This document shows positions 35,399 through 48,270 of a DNA stretch of 64,000 nt, in pieces. Source of the stretch: Lucifuga dentata (taxonomy: Eukaryota; Chordata; Actinopteri; Ophidiiformes; Bythitidae); assembly GCA_014773175.1 (NCBI GenBank), contig VXCM01000933.1:61940-125939 (forward strand). The letters run 5' to 3'. The notes under the pieces were generated by a model. That model did no database searches. It worked only from the letters and a program-made list of their open reading frames with translations, and had not been told where the DNA came from. A program made the position numbers and the translations under genes. Every line of letters starts with the position of its first letter. Positions within the stretch are counted from its first letter, which is position 1.

Positions 35399-36114
35399 TT
35401 AAAGGACCATACCAGCCATTTTGCTTGTTTGAGCCTAATATATTCAATTTTCATACATGTTACATTACTGATAACCATTTCCGAAAGGATAAAACCGTAT
35501 TTCAGCTTTCCATATTTTGCAAAATCTCTTAATCTTTCAAAATCAAATATTCAAGCGATATACCCATCTTAAAAATCANTTTTGCAAAATCTCTTAATCT
35601 TTCAAAATCAAATATTCAAGCGATATACCCATCTTAAAAATCAATGTTTCGCCTGCTAATAGTTACGTAGCATTATGAAGTCATGGTCATTTAAATTTTT
35701 CGATAAATGCAGGTCTTCTTTTGGGACTATATTTCCCCGTGGAGACATTTATTCACTCTATGCTTTTTCTGATGCTTAAATGCTAAAATTACATAACTTC
35801 TAAAAAAATCCTGAATACACGTCTTGTTCACGATGATGGATTACCTATTCCAAGAATGTTTCAAGTATCAACAAGTTGATTTTAATAGTGTACCAGAATG
35901 AACTGAAATCAATGGTGGTCTGGAAGGTAGGAAAAACATTTTTCACCATTCAAGTATTATGCTTTGGGAAATGAGTGTCAGTACCTTTATGTGTATGAAA
36001 ATTGAATATATTAGGCTCAAACATGCAAAATGGATGGTATGGTCCTTTAATNATGTGTATGAAAATTGAATATATTAGGCTCAAACATGCAAAATGGATG
36101 GTATGGTCCTTTAA
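35399..36114 (+). mobile_element. MITE copy D (complete, inflated by two assembly duplications)
   Basis: It begins TTAAAGGACCATACCAGCCA and ends GGATGGTATGGTCCTTTAA. The first about 60 bp and last about 60 bp are near-perfect inverted repeats. Removing the two N-flanked duplicates (65 and 64 bp) leaves 587 bp, matching copies A (595) and E (589). Confidence 0.9.
35515..35643. repeat. 64-bp direct duplication around N at 35579
   Basis: Bases 35515-35578 equal 35580-35643. Same assembly signature; lies within MITE copy D. Confidence 0.9.
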
Positions 36115-36115
36115 T
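35989..36115. repeat. 63-bp direct duplication around N at 36052
   Basis: Bases 35989-36051 equal 36053-36115, doubling the right terminal inverted repeat of MITE copy D. Confidence 0.9.
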
Positions 36116-37340
36116 TTGCAAAGTAATGACTAATCACAGTTGTCAGATAATGTAGTGAAATGAAAAGTATTATTTTCCTCTGAAATGTCATGAAGTAGAA
36201 ATACAAAGTGATGCAAAATGGCTCAAGAATAAAATAAGTACATCACAACTACATGTAAGTACAATACTTGTAAATACAGTTTGTTGCTCATTACATCTAT
36301 TGATTGTCCACAAATGTATATTACTGTATATTTATTTTTTAAAACATTGTTGTCAAATGTTCAATGTCCCATTGATGGAGTGACCTGTGAAGTCAGGAGC
36401 TGAGCTTTACTGTTCATATGGCTTTTGTATGAATTTATGTCAGTGTAAGATAGTCCAGCTTAGCTTGGCCTCAGTCCAGATTGACGCCACAGAATGAAAA
36501 CCAATTGCCCTGGGCTGATATAGAGTAACAGTGAGAAGATGGAGCAATAAAGCTAATGTGATCAAAGAAAATGTGGCTCTCTGAATAGAGGTGGGATGAA
36601 AGCCATACAGCCCTGAAATCTGGATTTGCAGACCTTGGCAGAGGTGACAGAATGATGAAGTTTCTATTGGATTTGCTGAGAGTGGAGGCAAAGTAGCCTT
36701 GAACCGCAACCACTCGTGTGTTTATATGGAATTGATCGGTTATGTGTGTTCATATAAAGTAAATTACATTGGTAAACTTGGTAAGATTGCAGTTATACAT
36801 AGATAACATCCCAGATTGAAAGAAAACATGATATGAATGCATTAGCAGCTGGTGTATTTGAAGAGACATTAAAAAACCATAAGAGCAGATGTAGAATGCC
36901 ACCAATAGTTGTTATTAGTTGAAGTGGTGCAGAGTTTTTTAAAAATGCAAAACCTGAGGTAATCAAATTAGAAAATCAAAATTTACAATGAGTTAAAATG
37001 TGCAAAGGTCATTCCCTCAAAAGTAGCCATTGCAGAGGACTGTGGGTGTATTTTTCTTTTACTGGATATGAAGATGTATAAATTTAAGAATAAAAGCTGT
37101 CATTGATTGATGAGTGTATACTTCATTAACCTGAAGGCCAACTCTTAAGTATTACTGTTTAATGTTTTTGTTGAATCAGGTATGTTTAATACTGAATTTA
37201 TATATAATAAAATTTTGAATCTAACCTTTTCTTACAATTTATTATGATTTAAAATCACAACAAACAAGACTAAATCTAGTGTTCATTGCTGATTCTTTTT
37301 ACATAAATGGAGAATATTATGATAATTTACTCTAACTTAA
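36116..37340. other. Intergenic, no gene
   Basis: AT-rich unique sequence; nothing recognised. Confidence 0.65.
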
Positions 37341-37342
37341 TC

Positions 37343-37422
37343 CAGTGGTTCTCAAACTGTGTTGCTTAAAGTGTACTCTGGTGATGCCAGAAATTTCACA
37401 AACCACAATTTGAGAACCACTG
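37343..37422. mobile_element. 80-bp hAT-type mini-element
   Basis: It begins CAGTGGTTCTCAAACTGTG and ends CACAATTTGAGAACCACTG, perfect-looking terminal inverted repeats of the kind known for hAT-derived MITEs. No clear 8-bp target duplication. Confidence 0.75.
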
Positions 37423-37980
37423 TGGGAACAATTTGGGAACCATTTTCATCTGCAGGTTTGTAAATTTACAAACCTGCTTTCATTTTAATATACTCTTTAG
37501 ATACAAACACCTGAGACAGAAGCTTTTTACACAGCAAAGCAACATCTTATGAGGTTATCCCATGTTGAAATCAAAGTCATTACCTGTAAAATAACTAACT
37601 ACAGTCACCAAATAAATGAAGTAGAATTGAAAATACAATGTCTGAATCTAGCAGAGTAGAAGCACAAAGTAGCACAACAAAAAATAACAGTGTAAAGTAT
37701 CTGAAAAGTGTACTTAAGTAACTGGAGTAAATGTACTGTGTTGATTCCCGGTACTAAATACTGAAAACATCCACAGTAAGAACCCTGTGATGCTTTCTGA
37801 AATAGCTGAAATGCTGGAGAAGTCAAGACAAACAATGCTAATGTGCCATTAATCCTGTTTTTGATCTGTCAGAGTATTTATTGGACACGAGCAGCATGTA
37901 ACATCCAAAGGCAACAACCAGGATGTAACATGGTTTTGTTTATCCCCCTTTCAGTGACAATCACAAAATGCCCACCAGTT
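37423..37980. other. Intergenic, no gene
   Basis: AT-rich unique DNA; nothing recognised. Confidence 0.6.
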
Positions 37981-37984
37981 TGCA

Positions 37985-38330
37985 TCCACGTTTGTCCGCC
38001 CTCTCTTTCTTCTGGCTGTGTTTGCAGGTTTGCATCTGAATCAGGGGCTGGCGGGGGCCTNCGCCCTCTCTTTCTTCTGGCTGTGTTTGCAGGTTTGCAT
38101 CTGAATCAGGGGCTGGCGGGGGCCTGAGCGCTCGGCCACGTGGACCGGATTGATGTCATTGTCTCGGCACACTGACCTTTGCTGTAATACCCACAGCAGA
38201 CATCACAAACTCTCACATCAATTTAACCCAATTGGATGTGGCATGTCTTGGCTAACTCAATTTGTGGAGAAATGCACCTGTCTCTGCCTTCCCTCCCTAT
38301 AGATTTACTGAAGGGGAGGGAGAAGAAAGG
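37985..38330. promoter_or_regulatory. Candidate conserved non-coding element, disturbed by a duplication
   Basis: GC-balanced unique block. It contains the 64-bp exact duplication 37997-38060/38062-38125 around an N at 38061. Motifs include CTGAATCAGGGGCTGG and CAATTTAACCCAATTGG. Confidence 0.3.
37997..38125. repeat. 64-bp direct duplication around N at 38061
   Basis: Exact copies separated by one N; assembly signature. Confidence 0.9.
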
Positions 38331-39660
38331 GAGAGGGCGGGGAGGGGTTTTGGAGTGGAGTTGGCTGCTGATCCAGTACCCNCACCACACACACATACAC
38401 ATGCATTTAAGCCCCATATACGAACTCCCCTCTCTCTTTCTCAGCTCCTTTTTCTCTGCCATACTTTGCAGATGTAGCTCCTCTGCAGCAGCACACACCC
38501 TGTATTTGTGTGTGTGTTTGTGTGTGTATGTGTGTGTGCATGTGTGTGTGTGTGTGTGCTCCAAGGTCTGGGCAGAGCGTCTGGGAGGAGCAGAAGGAGA
38601 GCCATTAGCTCAGCGGTAATCAGATTAGAGCGATGTTAAAGGGGGATGTGAATTTAAACAGCCAGCAGAGAGAAGAAGAGGAAAAGTTGGAGGTGTTATT
38701 AAGGTTGTTCATTACTTATATACTGTGCTTGTGTGTGTGTGTGTGTGTGTGTGCGTGCGTGTGCACGTGCATGTGTGTTTGTCTTTATGACTATATAAAG
38801 CATATGTTGAAGTATGATGTGCAAGGTCACTAGTTGTTTGTATTCAGCATATGCATCTGTATTGTATGCATGCATGAATGACAGCGTGTTACTTTAGATG
38901 TACATAAATGTGTGTATAAGTGTGTGTGTTTGTTTGTTTGTTTATGCAAAGTGGGTGAGCTGTCAGAGATGAATAATACATGTTGGGTTCTGAACATTAG
39001 GTAATGAGCAGCATGCGGTGAGGTGAGACATGAGCCCTCCATCTGCACTGCACACACACACACACACACACACACTTGTTCTGCTATCCTTGTGAGGACT
39101 TAAACTTAACCCTAAACTCATCCTAAACCTAAATTGTCAAGGACATTTTTTTATTTATTTATTTATTTATTTTTATCTTTTTCTAACCTTGTGAGGACAT
39201 TTGGTCATCTTAAGATACAATCTGGACTTGGAATTTCACAAAGTGTCACCCCAACACCAGAGTACTTATCCTATGAAGTATTTACAAGAGTACTGCATTG
39301 AGGTACAAATTTAAGGTATTGGTACTTCACTTGAGTACTTCCCTTTTACGAAACATCCACCTCTAATGGCTGCAATTCCTTAAACATCCTGACTCTATTC
39401 TTTCCTACTTGTCTTCTGTCCTTCCATCTTTCTATCTTTCTTTTCAAATTTCTTTTTTTTCAACATTGGTTTTCTTCTTTTGTTTCATTCTTCAGGTGAT
39501 GTGGAATCATAAAAACCTGACAGTGAAGCTTCCTCACTAAGTAGTTTGTTTCTTGATACTTGAGTACACTTTACTGCTATTTATTTTTAAGTTAATATTA
39601 GTATTCAGGACTACTTGTAATAGTGTATTTTTCCAATGTGCTGTTGCTGTGTTTACTGAG
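38331..39660. other. Intergenic with CA/GT microsatellites
   Basis: CA/GT repeats at 38391-38402 (N at 38392), 38508-38556, 38730-38765 and 39049-39075; a 'CTATCCTTGTGAGGACTTAA' type fish repeat at about 39078-39215 with a TTTA array inside. No gene. Confidence 0.65.
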
Positions 39661-40249
39661 TTAAAGGACCATAATATCAATTTTACATGTTTGAGCCTAA
39701 TACATTCAATTTCATACACGTAAGATTACTGACAACCATTTTCCAAAGGATAAAACTATTTTTCAGCTTTCCTGATATTTTGCAAAAGCTCTTCATTTTT
39801 CAAAATCAAGTATTCAAGCAATACACCCACCTTAAAAATCAGTGTTTTACCTGCTTAGCCTTATGAAGTCATAGTCGTTCAAATTTTTTGATAGACACAG
39901 GTCTTCTTTTGGGACTGTATTCCCCGGTGGAGACATACATTCACTTCGCGCTTTTTATTGTGTTTAAATGCTAAAGTTATGAAACTTTGAAAAAAAAAAA
40001 AACCTGAATATACGTGTTGTTCGCGATAATGGATTACCTATTCCAAGAACATTTCAAGTATCAGCAAGTCAATTTTAATAGTGTATCAGAATGAATTGAA
40101 ACCAATGGTGGTCTGGAAGGTAGAAAAAAAAAATTTGTCACTCAATGTTCCAGTAGTATGCTTTGAGAAATGATTGTCAGTAACATTAAGTGTATGCAAA
40201 TTGAATATATTAGGCTCAAATATGCAAAATGGATGGTATGGTCCTTTAA
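39661..40249 (+). mobile_element. MITE copy E (complete)
   Basis: 589 bp, TTAAAGGACCATAATATCAA to GGATGGTATGGTCCTTTAA, with the same internal order as copy D and no N. The best undisturbed reference copy in this window. Confidence 0.9.
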
Positions 40250-41565
40250 AGCATTTGAGTGCTTTGTCCTCCACAACTTGCCATCAAATTTCAGAACAGG
40301 GGATAGAAACCTGGTATTACAAATTGATGACAGGTCTTTCAATACATGGACTGACATCACTCAGCAACTACATTTACTTTATGTATTTTCTGATGCTGTT
40401 AAAGGTTTGTTTACATCAGTGTTACATATTAAATTCATGTTGTCAAAATGTATGGATTCAGGAGATATCTTTTCTACATGTTGTGGTATTAATGGATTTC
40501 TTTAAGACCTTTAAAGCTTCACATGTAAACACACAAACGGATGTTGAGATAACAGTTTCCGGCCTTATGGATTTTCCCTGCAGTGTTATTGACAGGTGAG
40601 TCAATAGTCCAGCAGGGTAAAGACAAACCCAGCATTAGTATTCACTTAACATTGACTGGAATCTCCTGGATGGCACAGTAGAAAGATCACTGCACATCAA
40701 TATACCCAACTGCCTCAAATGTCAGGACGTTTGTGCAGATCATGTGATGAGCGTCAAAACATTTAACATTTACACACACCAAATGGTGCCAAGAAACAAA
40801 CATGCAAGAGCAGAAATAATAGATGAATGTTGCATTATCATGATGTGTCCGTGCAAAATATCCTGCTTGCTCTTGTTAATAAAGTTATTCTGAATCAGGT
40901 GTTGTGAGTTGCTGTAATTGGGTACCTGCATGTGGAGCGCTGATAGTAGCAACCCCTGCATACTATTTGTTTTTGTTTTTTTGTTTTGTTGTGTTTTTAA
41001 ATGGATGAAGATCATCCATGGAAGAGGGAGGAAACACAGGCTTTAACTGCATAATGATCCGCCTGCTAAGATCCTATCACAATGCAGGAAGAATCCAGAT
41101 AACAAGAGCACTTTTTAATGCAAAGTGTAAATGCAAGTCCCATAATCGGATGCCATTATCCAGATAATTTTTCCGGATAAAGAGATTGCATTTTAAGGCC
41201 AGGTGTAAATTGTTTTTTGGGGGGGGGANGGGGGGTGAACATTCTGGGAAAAATAAGAAACTAACTGCAATCAAGCTTGAGGCACACTGGGGGAAATGAG
41301 AATCCTTATCTTGGAACAAGACAGGATAATCAGGATTGCTACACTACAGTTAAGAAAATTGTCACCCATTTTTAAAAGTTCATTTATATTGGACACAGGT
41401 TTAAATAAAATCATGTCAATGTCAGATTTTTCAATTTAAGAAAATGAGATTTTTTCAGGTTTTTATAATATAAAAATGATTCATTAAAATTGAGGTTTTT
41501 GCAGCATGCAACATTTCCCTTTAATCAGTTTGGTTAATTAAGTGACTGAACAAGGCACACATGCG

Positions 41566-41599
<34 letters not shown>

Positions 41600-42689
41600 G
41601 TCAAGTCATCACACATACAACAAATTCNCGCAAGACCAACACCAGCAACACCACCCATCCCTTTGCCCCACTCCCCACCCAAATGCTGAGGCATCACTGT
41701 TCCTGAGCACACAGTCCTGTAACACCCCCTGACCCCGCGCTGTCCCCCATTATAGTGCAGTCAGAAAGCTTTTAGGGGCTCCGGTAACGCTGAAAGATTG
41801 ATGGCGTAAAATGAGGTGGAGGAGGGGGGAAGAGCAGGTGGTTAAGAAGAGAATGTCCTGCTTAATGGGTTGCCAGGAATGTAATTCAATAATTATGAAA
41901 AGTGACTCAGGAGAGCTGGCTGGATGGATGGATGGCTGCTGAGGGAAGCAGGGAGGCTGCTGGACCTCTGCACATGCCTGAGCATCCACACAAACAGGTG
42001 AACTAGCGTCTCTTTGATTCATTCTGCTATACAGTTTGATAGGTGATGGAGCCAAAGTACAACACAAGGCCAAAAAAGCTGCTCAGAATCATAAAACAAA
42101 GAAATATTACCCAAGTTCTGAAATATAACTTGAATATGGAAGATTGAGATGGTAAAAATAGTATCATTTTCTCAAGCAAGAGCTCAAATTACCTGTCTTC
42201 TAAGAACTTTCATTTGGTTTGGTTTTGTGTTACCAGTGAAATGAAGATGATTAGAAAAGGCTGATAAATTGCTGTGTTCCTCAGTTGATGTTAATATGGC
42301 AAAACCAGAGATTTAAAGTATTGCAATGAACTACAAATTTGAGGAACTTATTTTACTCCATATATCTTATGCCTGTTTTACTAGTTACTTTGCTGATTCA
42401 GGCTTTAAATGATGGTATAATTTACTTTTGTTTCAGCTTAATGGTATTTATGGCTTAATGGCAAATGGAGAAGAGGTTGGAATATATATTAAATGTTTAG
42501 AGAAGAAGTGTGTAATCCTTGTAAGGCAGGAAAATCCCCAAATTTAATATTTACAAGATATTAACGCATCAATATTAGAATACTGACATGGACTATTTTT
42601 CATTATGAGTAGTAATTTTACTTAGGATATTTCAAAAATTATTATTATTTGAAAATTATTTTTACTTATGTTAAATTTTTTATCAGGTT
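40250..42689. other. Intergenic, no gene
   Basis: Unique DNA with a G run and N at 41229, a CA array at 41565-41600 and an N at 41628. The 41690-42010 block is GC-balanced and could be conserved (contains CAATAATTATGAAAAGTGAC). No coding gene. Confidence 0.6.
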
Positions 42690-42938
42690 TCCAAATTTTG
42701 TGCCAGCAAATCAAAGTTTCATTGTCAAAATCTGTTTATGATGGTCACGCGAAATTTCATTAAATTTGGCTCATTAGCATTGATTCCATAGGTTAAAAAA
42801 TTCTCCAATTCTCCTGAATCCTGGACCTAGAATGTAATCCAAATCCACCCATGACTTTTTTAGATTATCTGCTAACAAACAAACAACAGACAAAGAAACA
42901 AACACCGGTGATCACATAACCTCTTTGGTGGAGGTAAT
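42690..42938 (+). repeat. Dispersed repeat of the 'CTTTGGTGGAGGTAATTA' family
   Basis: It contains CCTGGACCTAGAATGTAATC, ATTATCTGCTAACAAACAAA, CACCGGTGATCACATAACCT and ends TTGGTGGAGGTAATTA. Recognisable as a repeat widespread in teleosts; the family name is not assigned. Confidence 0.65.
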
Positions 42939-43172
42939 TATCATCACCTGATGTAAAATGGTTCTAGCTATAAAGCCTCTATTCATATTTGGGAAGAGGT
43001 GACAGTGTGAGGGACAAAATCAGATGATTAGGGTGGATGCTAACCTGATTCAAAGCCACAATCATGGTTAGTTACCATGGCAACAATAGGTGTTTCTGCA
43101 GGTGCATTGTTTCACCACTTAGTACTCACAGAGCCTTGGTATCTCTAGAAGTTGTAAGTTATAATCACTTAG
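42939..43172. other. Intergenic, no gene
   Basis: Nothing recognised. Confidence 0.6.
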
Positions 43173-43240
43173 CTAAGTGGTTCTCAAACTGTGGTATGTG
43201 TACCACCAGTAGTAATCGAAGCACCCCCTGGTGGTACACC
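43173..43240. mobile_element. hAT-type terminal fragment
   Basis: AAGTGGTTCTCAAACTGTGG followed by GTACCACCAG and the facing CTGGTGGTACACC. One terminus of a hAT-like element with a small internal palindrome. Confidence 0.55.
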
Positions 43241-45095
43241 AGAGAATCCAAACAATTGAAATCTTTTGAAATTCTGTTATTGTTGCAAATTAGTCCAACT
43301 CAGAGGTGATACTTTCTTTAAAGAGATTGAGGACCATTGAAACAAAAGCAGCTGAAGTGTAAAAACACCAAGAATGTATAATACTTCCTATAGTCTTTTC
43401 TCTTTCCTTTACAGCCCTGACTTTCTTTATGTGTCAGGCTCAGAACTTGTCAATCAACCATGTATATTTAACTAAATGTTTATACAGTATTTGCATATGA
43501 TTACGTGTGTTCTTAAATTTTATCATTGTCAGACCTGCTGCATCTTTGTATATTTTCTAAGTCTGCCGGTATGATTTAACTTTCTTACTCAGTTTGATTA
43601 CTTCAGAATCATTTACGCATCAATAACAATACAAAACTGTGTTGGAAATTTGTTTCTGAGCTGAATGTGGTTATTATTGATGTGTACAGTGAAACGGTCG
43701 ACAATATCAACTACTGCTGATTGCGGTATTGTTCTACTTTGTGATTAAAAGTTCACGATAATGTCTCTGCTGAACAAGTTTCATAACTCGGTTTGTTCAG
43801 AAAATTGACTTTATTTTCTGAACTTCTGAAAAATGTCTCTTTTTTTTGTGGTGAAATATAGCCCTGTAGTATTTTTTATGTAGTGTATACAGCTTCTGTT
43901 TTACATTGCAATATAGAACCATTTCACTTACTGGATTTAACTGACACACAATAAAGTATCTTCCATGCAGCAGGAGTATTTTGCAGTTTTGATGTGATTT
44001 ACAAAATACAGCATACTGACCCCACACGTCAATAAAAGCCTTTGCCAGTTGGTGAAAGTCTTCCCATCAACTCTTCCTCATCTTTCATCTATTTCAACTT
44101 CTTCCACCTCCCTCTACCCAGGGTCTACTTTTGCTTTGTGTCTTCTTACTTTTGCTCTCCAAGATGTATTGATAATTTCCAGCAAAAATACAATTTCAGT
44201 TTATTCTACAGAGCGAAAAATCCAATAGCGGACTCCTCAATTCAATTGTGTTTTAGCAGAGTGGAGAACAATAAACAGGGAGGAGGGCTCCATTCCAGAC
44301 ATTCACCATGAGATTATTGTTCAAAAGACATCTGATACGATTACAGGAAGCAATAGATGATAATTACATCAGAACATGACTTTTCCTCTGCGAACACTTC
44401 TATTCATCTGGGTTATGCATTGGCCCAAAACTGAAATGTGGCAATGCATGAGATGACATGGCTCTCTAGTCCCAGAGACTGAGGCTCAGACTGGATCTCT
44501 AGTCATTGTAGTGCCATGAGGCCAGAGTCCAAAATATTTATGCCGTTTGGTGTGTCTGTTTAGCCAAAGCAACAAACTGTGGGATGAGTGCATATAGCAT
44601 AAAGATAAATGAATCATTTCCCTGGCAGTTAAAGGACACAAAACTAATCAATTTTCTTATCAACTTACTAACATTTGTCCATAAATTTATCCATAAAATA
44701 GTCTAAATCCTCACCCTTTTTGCAATACAATAACTTAAACAGACTGCAAACAACAAACTTTAGTAATGTTTATAGGCTATATTGTACAACAATGCATTTT
44801 TGTGGCCCAGTGTGCAGAGAAAAGATCAATATTAATACATTTTTAACACAATGATCCCCTTCAATACTAAACATCTTCCATATGTTGGCTGTAATTCAGC
44901 AAAATACAGAAACAATCATCAGTACAAACACGATGCCTATCTTTTACTAAAGAGTGGTTGCTGTGGCCAAAAGTGATAAATGCATTTTTATTTTTTCTGC
45001 ATTTCATTTGCTTTGATGATGTCATCACTGGGAGACTGATTAACCAGAAGCAGGAAACAACAAACATGTCTTCTACTCAGGTACAGTGTGGCTTC
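43241..45095. other. Intergenic, no gene
   Basis: AT-rich unique DNA, short unrelated open frames only. Confidence 0.65.
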
Positions 45096-45290
45096 TTACC
45101 TCCACCAAGGAGGGTTTGGTTTCACCAGTCTCTGTTTGTTTGTTTGTTTGTTTGTGAGCAGGATTACTCAAAAAGTTATTAACCCATTCTGACAATACTT
45201 GGTGGAAGGGTGGAGCATGGCCCAGAGAAGAACCCATTACATGTTGGTGCTGATGTAGATGTAGGGGGTGGAGCCAAGAATTTTAACATG
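45096..45290 (-). repeat. Dispersed repeat, inverted copy of the 42690 family
   Basis: It starts TTACCTCCACCAAGGAGGG, has GTTTGTTTGTTTG, GCAGGATTACTCAAAAAGTT and GGTGGAAGGGTGGAGCATGG. It covers a different part of the family consensus than the 42.7-kb copy; the shared end is the TTGGTGGAGGTAA terminus. Confidence 0.65.
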
Positions 45291-45998
45291 ATTCTTCCTT
45301 GAAGATAGTAAAGATATTGTGTTTCAAAAGTAAATACCTCAATCTCATTGAAAAATGGGGCATATTTATCCTGTGTAACATAATAAAAACACAATGTCAA
45401 CACCTGAGTTATACAGCAACATTGAACTAAAATTATCAAACTGTAGCTAACATAATAAGTGTTATACCCAAACAAGTAAGACTTTAACAGCCTGTGATTA
45501 TTGACCTGAGGATGAAATCAGGTTTGTTGCTCATAAATTCAGCCTTTCATTTGTATTAAAAAGAACATGCTGCTTCTTCATTCAAAACTTACAATGGCTT
45601 TTTAACAATTTTGTCTTGTTGATGGAAACAAACAGTTTCTGGAATGCTGCCATTCCCTTAGTTTTTCCTGTTATACTCAAACTGAACACTAATTAGCGTT
45701 ATGATTATACTTGTACACCAGCTGATTTTTTCCACTATTAGGTCAATTCTTCAAAAAGTTGCCGCACAGCATAGTCAATGAACAACAACTGGGCAGAGAC
45801 ACATTTAAACAAACAGAAAAACAAACTTGGAGTAATGATGCTCCAGTTTGCCAAGTTTTACTGTTTGGTAAAGAAGAGCAGTGGTGAGGGCCAGGCGGTG
45901 AAAGATGGCCACTTTTACAAGGAAAGACAATGCAAAAGAAAAATAACAAAACTGGCCAACTTTGATGGCCCCTGAATATATTGGGCACTCTGCCTTGG

Positions 45999-46000
<2 letters not shown>
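45291..46000. other. Intergenic, no gene
   Basis: Nothing recognised. Confidence 0.6.

Positions 46001-46001
<1 letters not shown>

Positions 46002-46056
<55 letters not shown>
46002..46056 (+). repeat. GT microsatellite
   Basis: Pure GT of about 54 bp. Confidence 0.95.
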
Positions 46057-46057
<1 letters not shown>

Positions 46058-46079
46058 TGCAGCAGCGGGTGGGGGGCAG

Positions 46080-46345
46080 AAGGGTTAAGTAGGATAGAAG
46101 GCACCCATACTTCAGATTGGCAGCAAGCTGCCGCAAGGATAATCTAATCAGGGGATGCAATTCAATTAGCCGGGGGTCTCTGGGGCCACCTAGCCAGGCA
46201 GCCAGTGGCAGTGTTGCTACCGAGGGGGCTGCTGCCTCCACACCCGACACCCCGACGCTAGGCTCCGCCAGGGCCCCGGCCGCTCCACATGAATGCAGAT
46301 GAAATTTGAAATATGAAAATCTCCAATAATTTATGGAAGTTGTCA
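46080..46345. promoter_or_regulatory. Candidate conserved non-coding element
   Basis: GC-rich island in AT-rich surroundings, with GGATAATCTAATCAGGGG (paired-type TAATC cores) and GCAATTCAATTAGCCGGGG. The alternate frames are long only because of GC content. Confidence 0.4.
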
Positions 46346-47590
46346 GGAACACAGAGCCAAGCTGCTGCAGGCTGGGGGTGGGGGGTATTTTTTTATGGAG
46401 GTAAAATTGCTTTACAGCTGCTGCTGCTGTGTGAATGGTGACATTATAACACACATAACAGTATAGTATATCATTTTAGTGAGAAAAAAAACTCCACATT
46501 ACTGCCATGTGTGTGTTTCATGCTTATTCTGTATGTGCGCCTGGTAAAATGACAATGAAAGAAAACAGCAAGAAAGTCTTTTTATAAACCCCATATAAGG
46601 AAATAATCTTATATAGCCTTTATTTGTTTAGCAACATATTCAGTCTGTTTTTCAGCTCAAACTGACCAGAAACAAATCTGAAAACAGGATTGGCTGGATC
46701 CCAATTATGAGAAAAAAGATGACTTGATTTATTTCAAGAATCAGACCAATCAGAACAATTTCAAACAAGACATTTTGTCTTTTATTGAGTCCTGAATGTC
46801 TTATTTTCTTTAAATATTACAAATCAAGAATTTTCTCGAAATATGTATCACTACAACACTAGAGTAAATGACACTTGATTCTAGAAAAGTTTTCCACACT
46901 TGATTATCCATGCATTTTTGACTGTTTCAGACTCCATCTGTAAACAACAAACACATTTTGAGGCATCTTTTGATTGGCAGAAATGATGCGATTTTCACCA
47001 ACAAAACTTGGTCTGTTTTACCACTAAGTCATAAATCATAAAACAAGATTATTATTATTATCATAAGATTATCTTTTAAGATTGTATATTTTATGATTTT
47101 ATCTTAAAAAGATAACATTTGGTTATATGAAGCTAAACAGACTTATCTAATTTAACTAATTTTAGTGTCAGATATTAGTTTGTCAAGGTTATAATTTATG
47201 CTTGTTTGAAGAAATGTCAGGGAAATATCACCAGATTATTCAATATTTTGCTATATTATGCTATAATCCAACTTGTCATTTCAAAAACACTCAAAAACAC
47301 ACAGGCAAGAGTTAGAGAGGAACTCTTGTTTGCCTAAATCTTGGAAAGCTTAATATTATTTAAAATTTTTTGCTTGTTTTATTTACATTTATATCGCAAA
47401 TTGTACCTGTAATCATTTGGTTGAATAACAAATTTGTTAGAACAAGGACTCATCATTATGGTGAAACCTTCTGTTTTTTTTTTTTTTTNGGGGGGGGGGG
47501 ATGCTACATACCAGGTATCCTGGTGATACATCTCCATTAGATTTATTAATCCCCATACATATTTTTTAAGAATATCACAGTAAATGTCAC
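46346..47590. other. Intergenic, no gene
   Basis: AT-rich. N at 47489 between a T run and a G run. A segment near 46640-46740 resembles 48430-48540 (CAGCTCAAACTGACCAGAAA versus CAGCTCAAATTGACAAGAAA, each followed by AAGATGACTT), perhaps an old repeat. Confidence 0.55.
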
Positions 47591-47599
47591 ATGCTGTGT

Positions 47600-47798
47600 G
47601 CCTCTATTTGTGGAGACTCTCCCCTTCCTGTCCTCCATATCTGTTAAATAGCAGTGACATGCACCTTCTCAGGAACAGAGAAGGAGCTGATGAGAGGTGG
47701 GTTAGTGGGGTGGGGTTAGAGGGGGGTGAAAGCATGAGATAAACGATAGAGAGAGGGGGAGAAGGAACAAAGAGAGAGGAGCAAGATAGGAAAGGAGG

Positions 47799-47850
<52 letters not shown>

Positions 47851-48270
47851 GAGAGAGAGGCTCTAAGACAGATTATTGCTCATTAGAGGCTGCCTTGCAC
47901 CGTACCATTATGTCAGGAAGAATCCTTTTTCATTTGCACAAATTTGCTTGGAATTTTTCTTATTTAGCCTGGCCTCCATTATCAAAGCTGGAAATCAGAT
48001 TAGCCTATGATTATTCTCTGGCTCACTTGCCAACATTTCCCCATGTGGCCAACGCCAGTGGCTTGGATTTGTCTTGGCCTTTTGTTAACCTCTGCCCACC
48101 AAGAACAGCCACANCGCCAGTGGCTTGGATTTGTCTTGGCCTTTTGTTAACCTCTGCCCACCAAGAACAGCCACAATATGAAATAATTCAGCGCTGGCTA
48201 ATGGCTCATACTGAGACTACTCAGGATTGGATTTGTTCATGTTCTTATGAGGAGGGCATAAATCATATAC
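47600..48270. promoter_or_regulatory. Candidate conserved non-coding element
   Basis: It holds a GA array (47801-47858) followed by repeat-free sequence with TTTCATTTGCACAAATTTGC, CAAAGCTGGAAATCAGATTA and ATGATTATTCTCTGG. Includes the N-flanked duplicate 48053-48175. The open frame across it is created by the duplication. Confidence 0.4.
48053..48175. repeat. 61-bp direct duplication around N at 48114
   Basis: Bases 48053-48113 equal 48115-48175; assembly signature. Confidence 0.9.
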
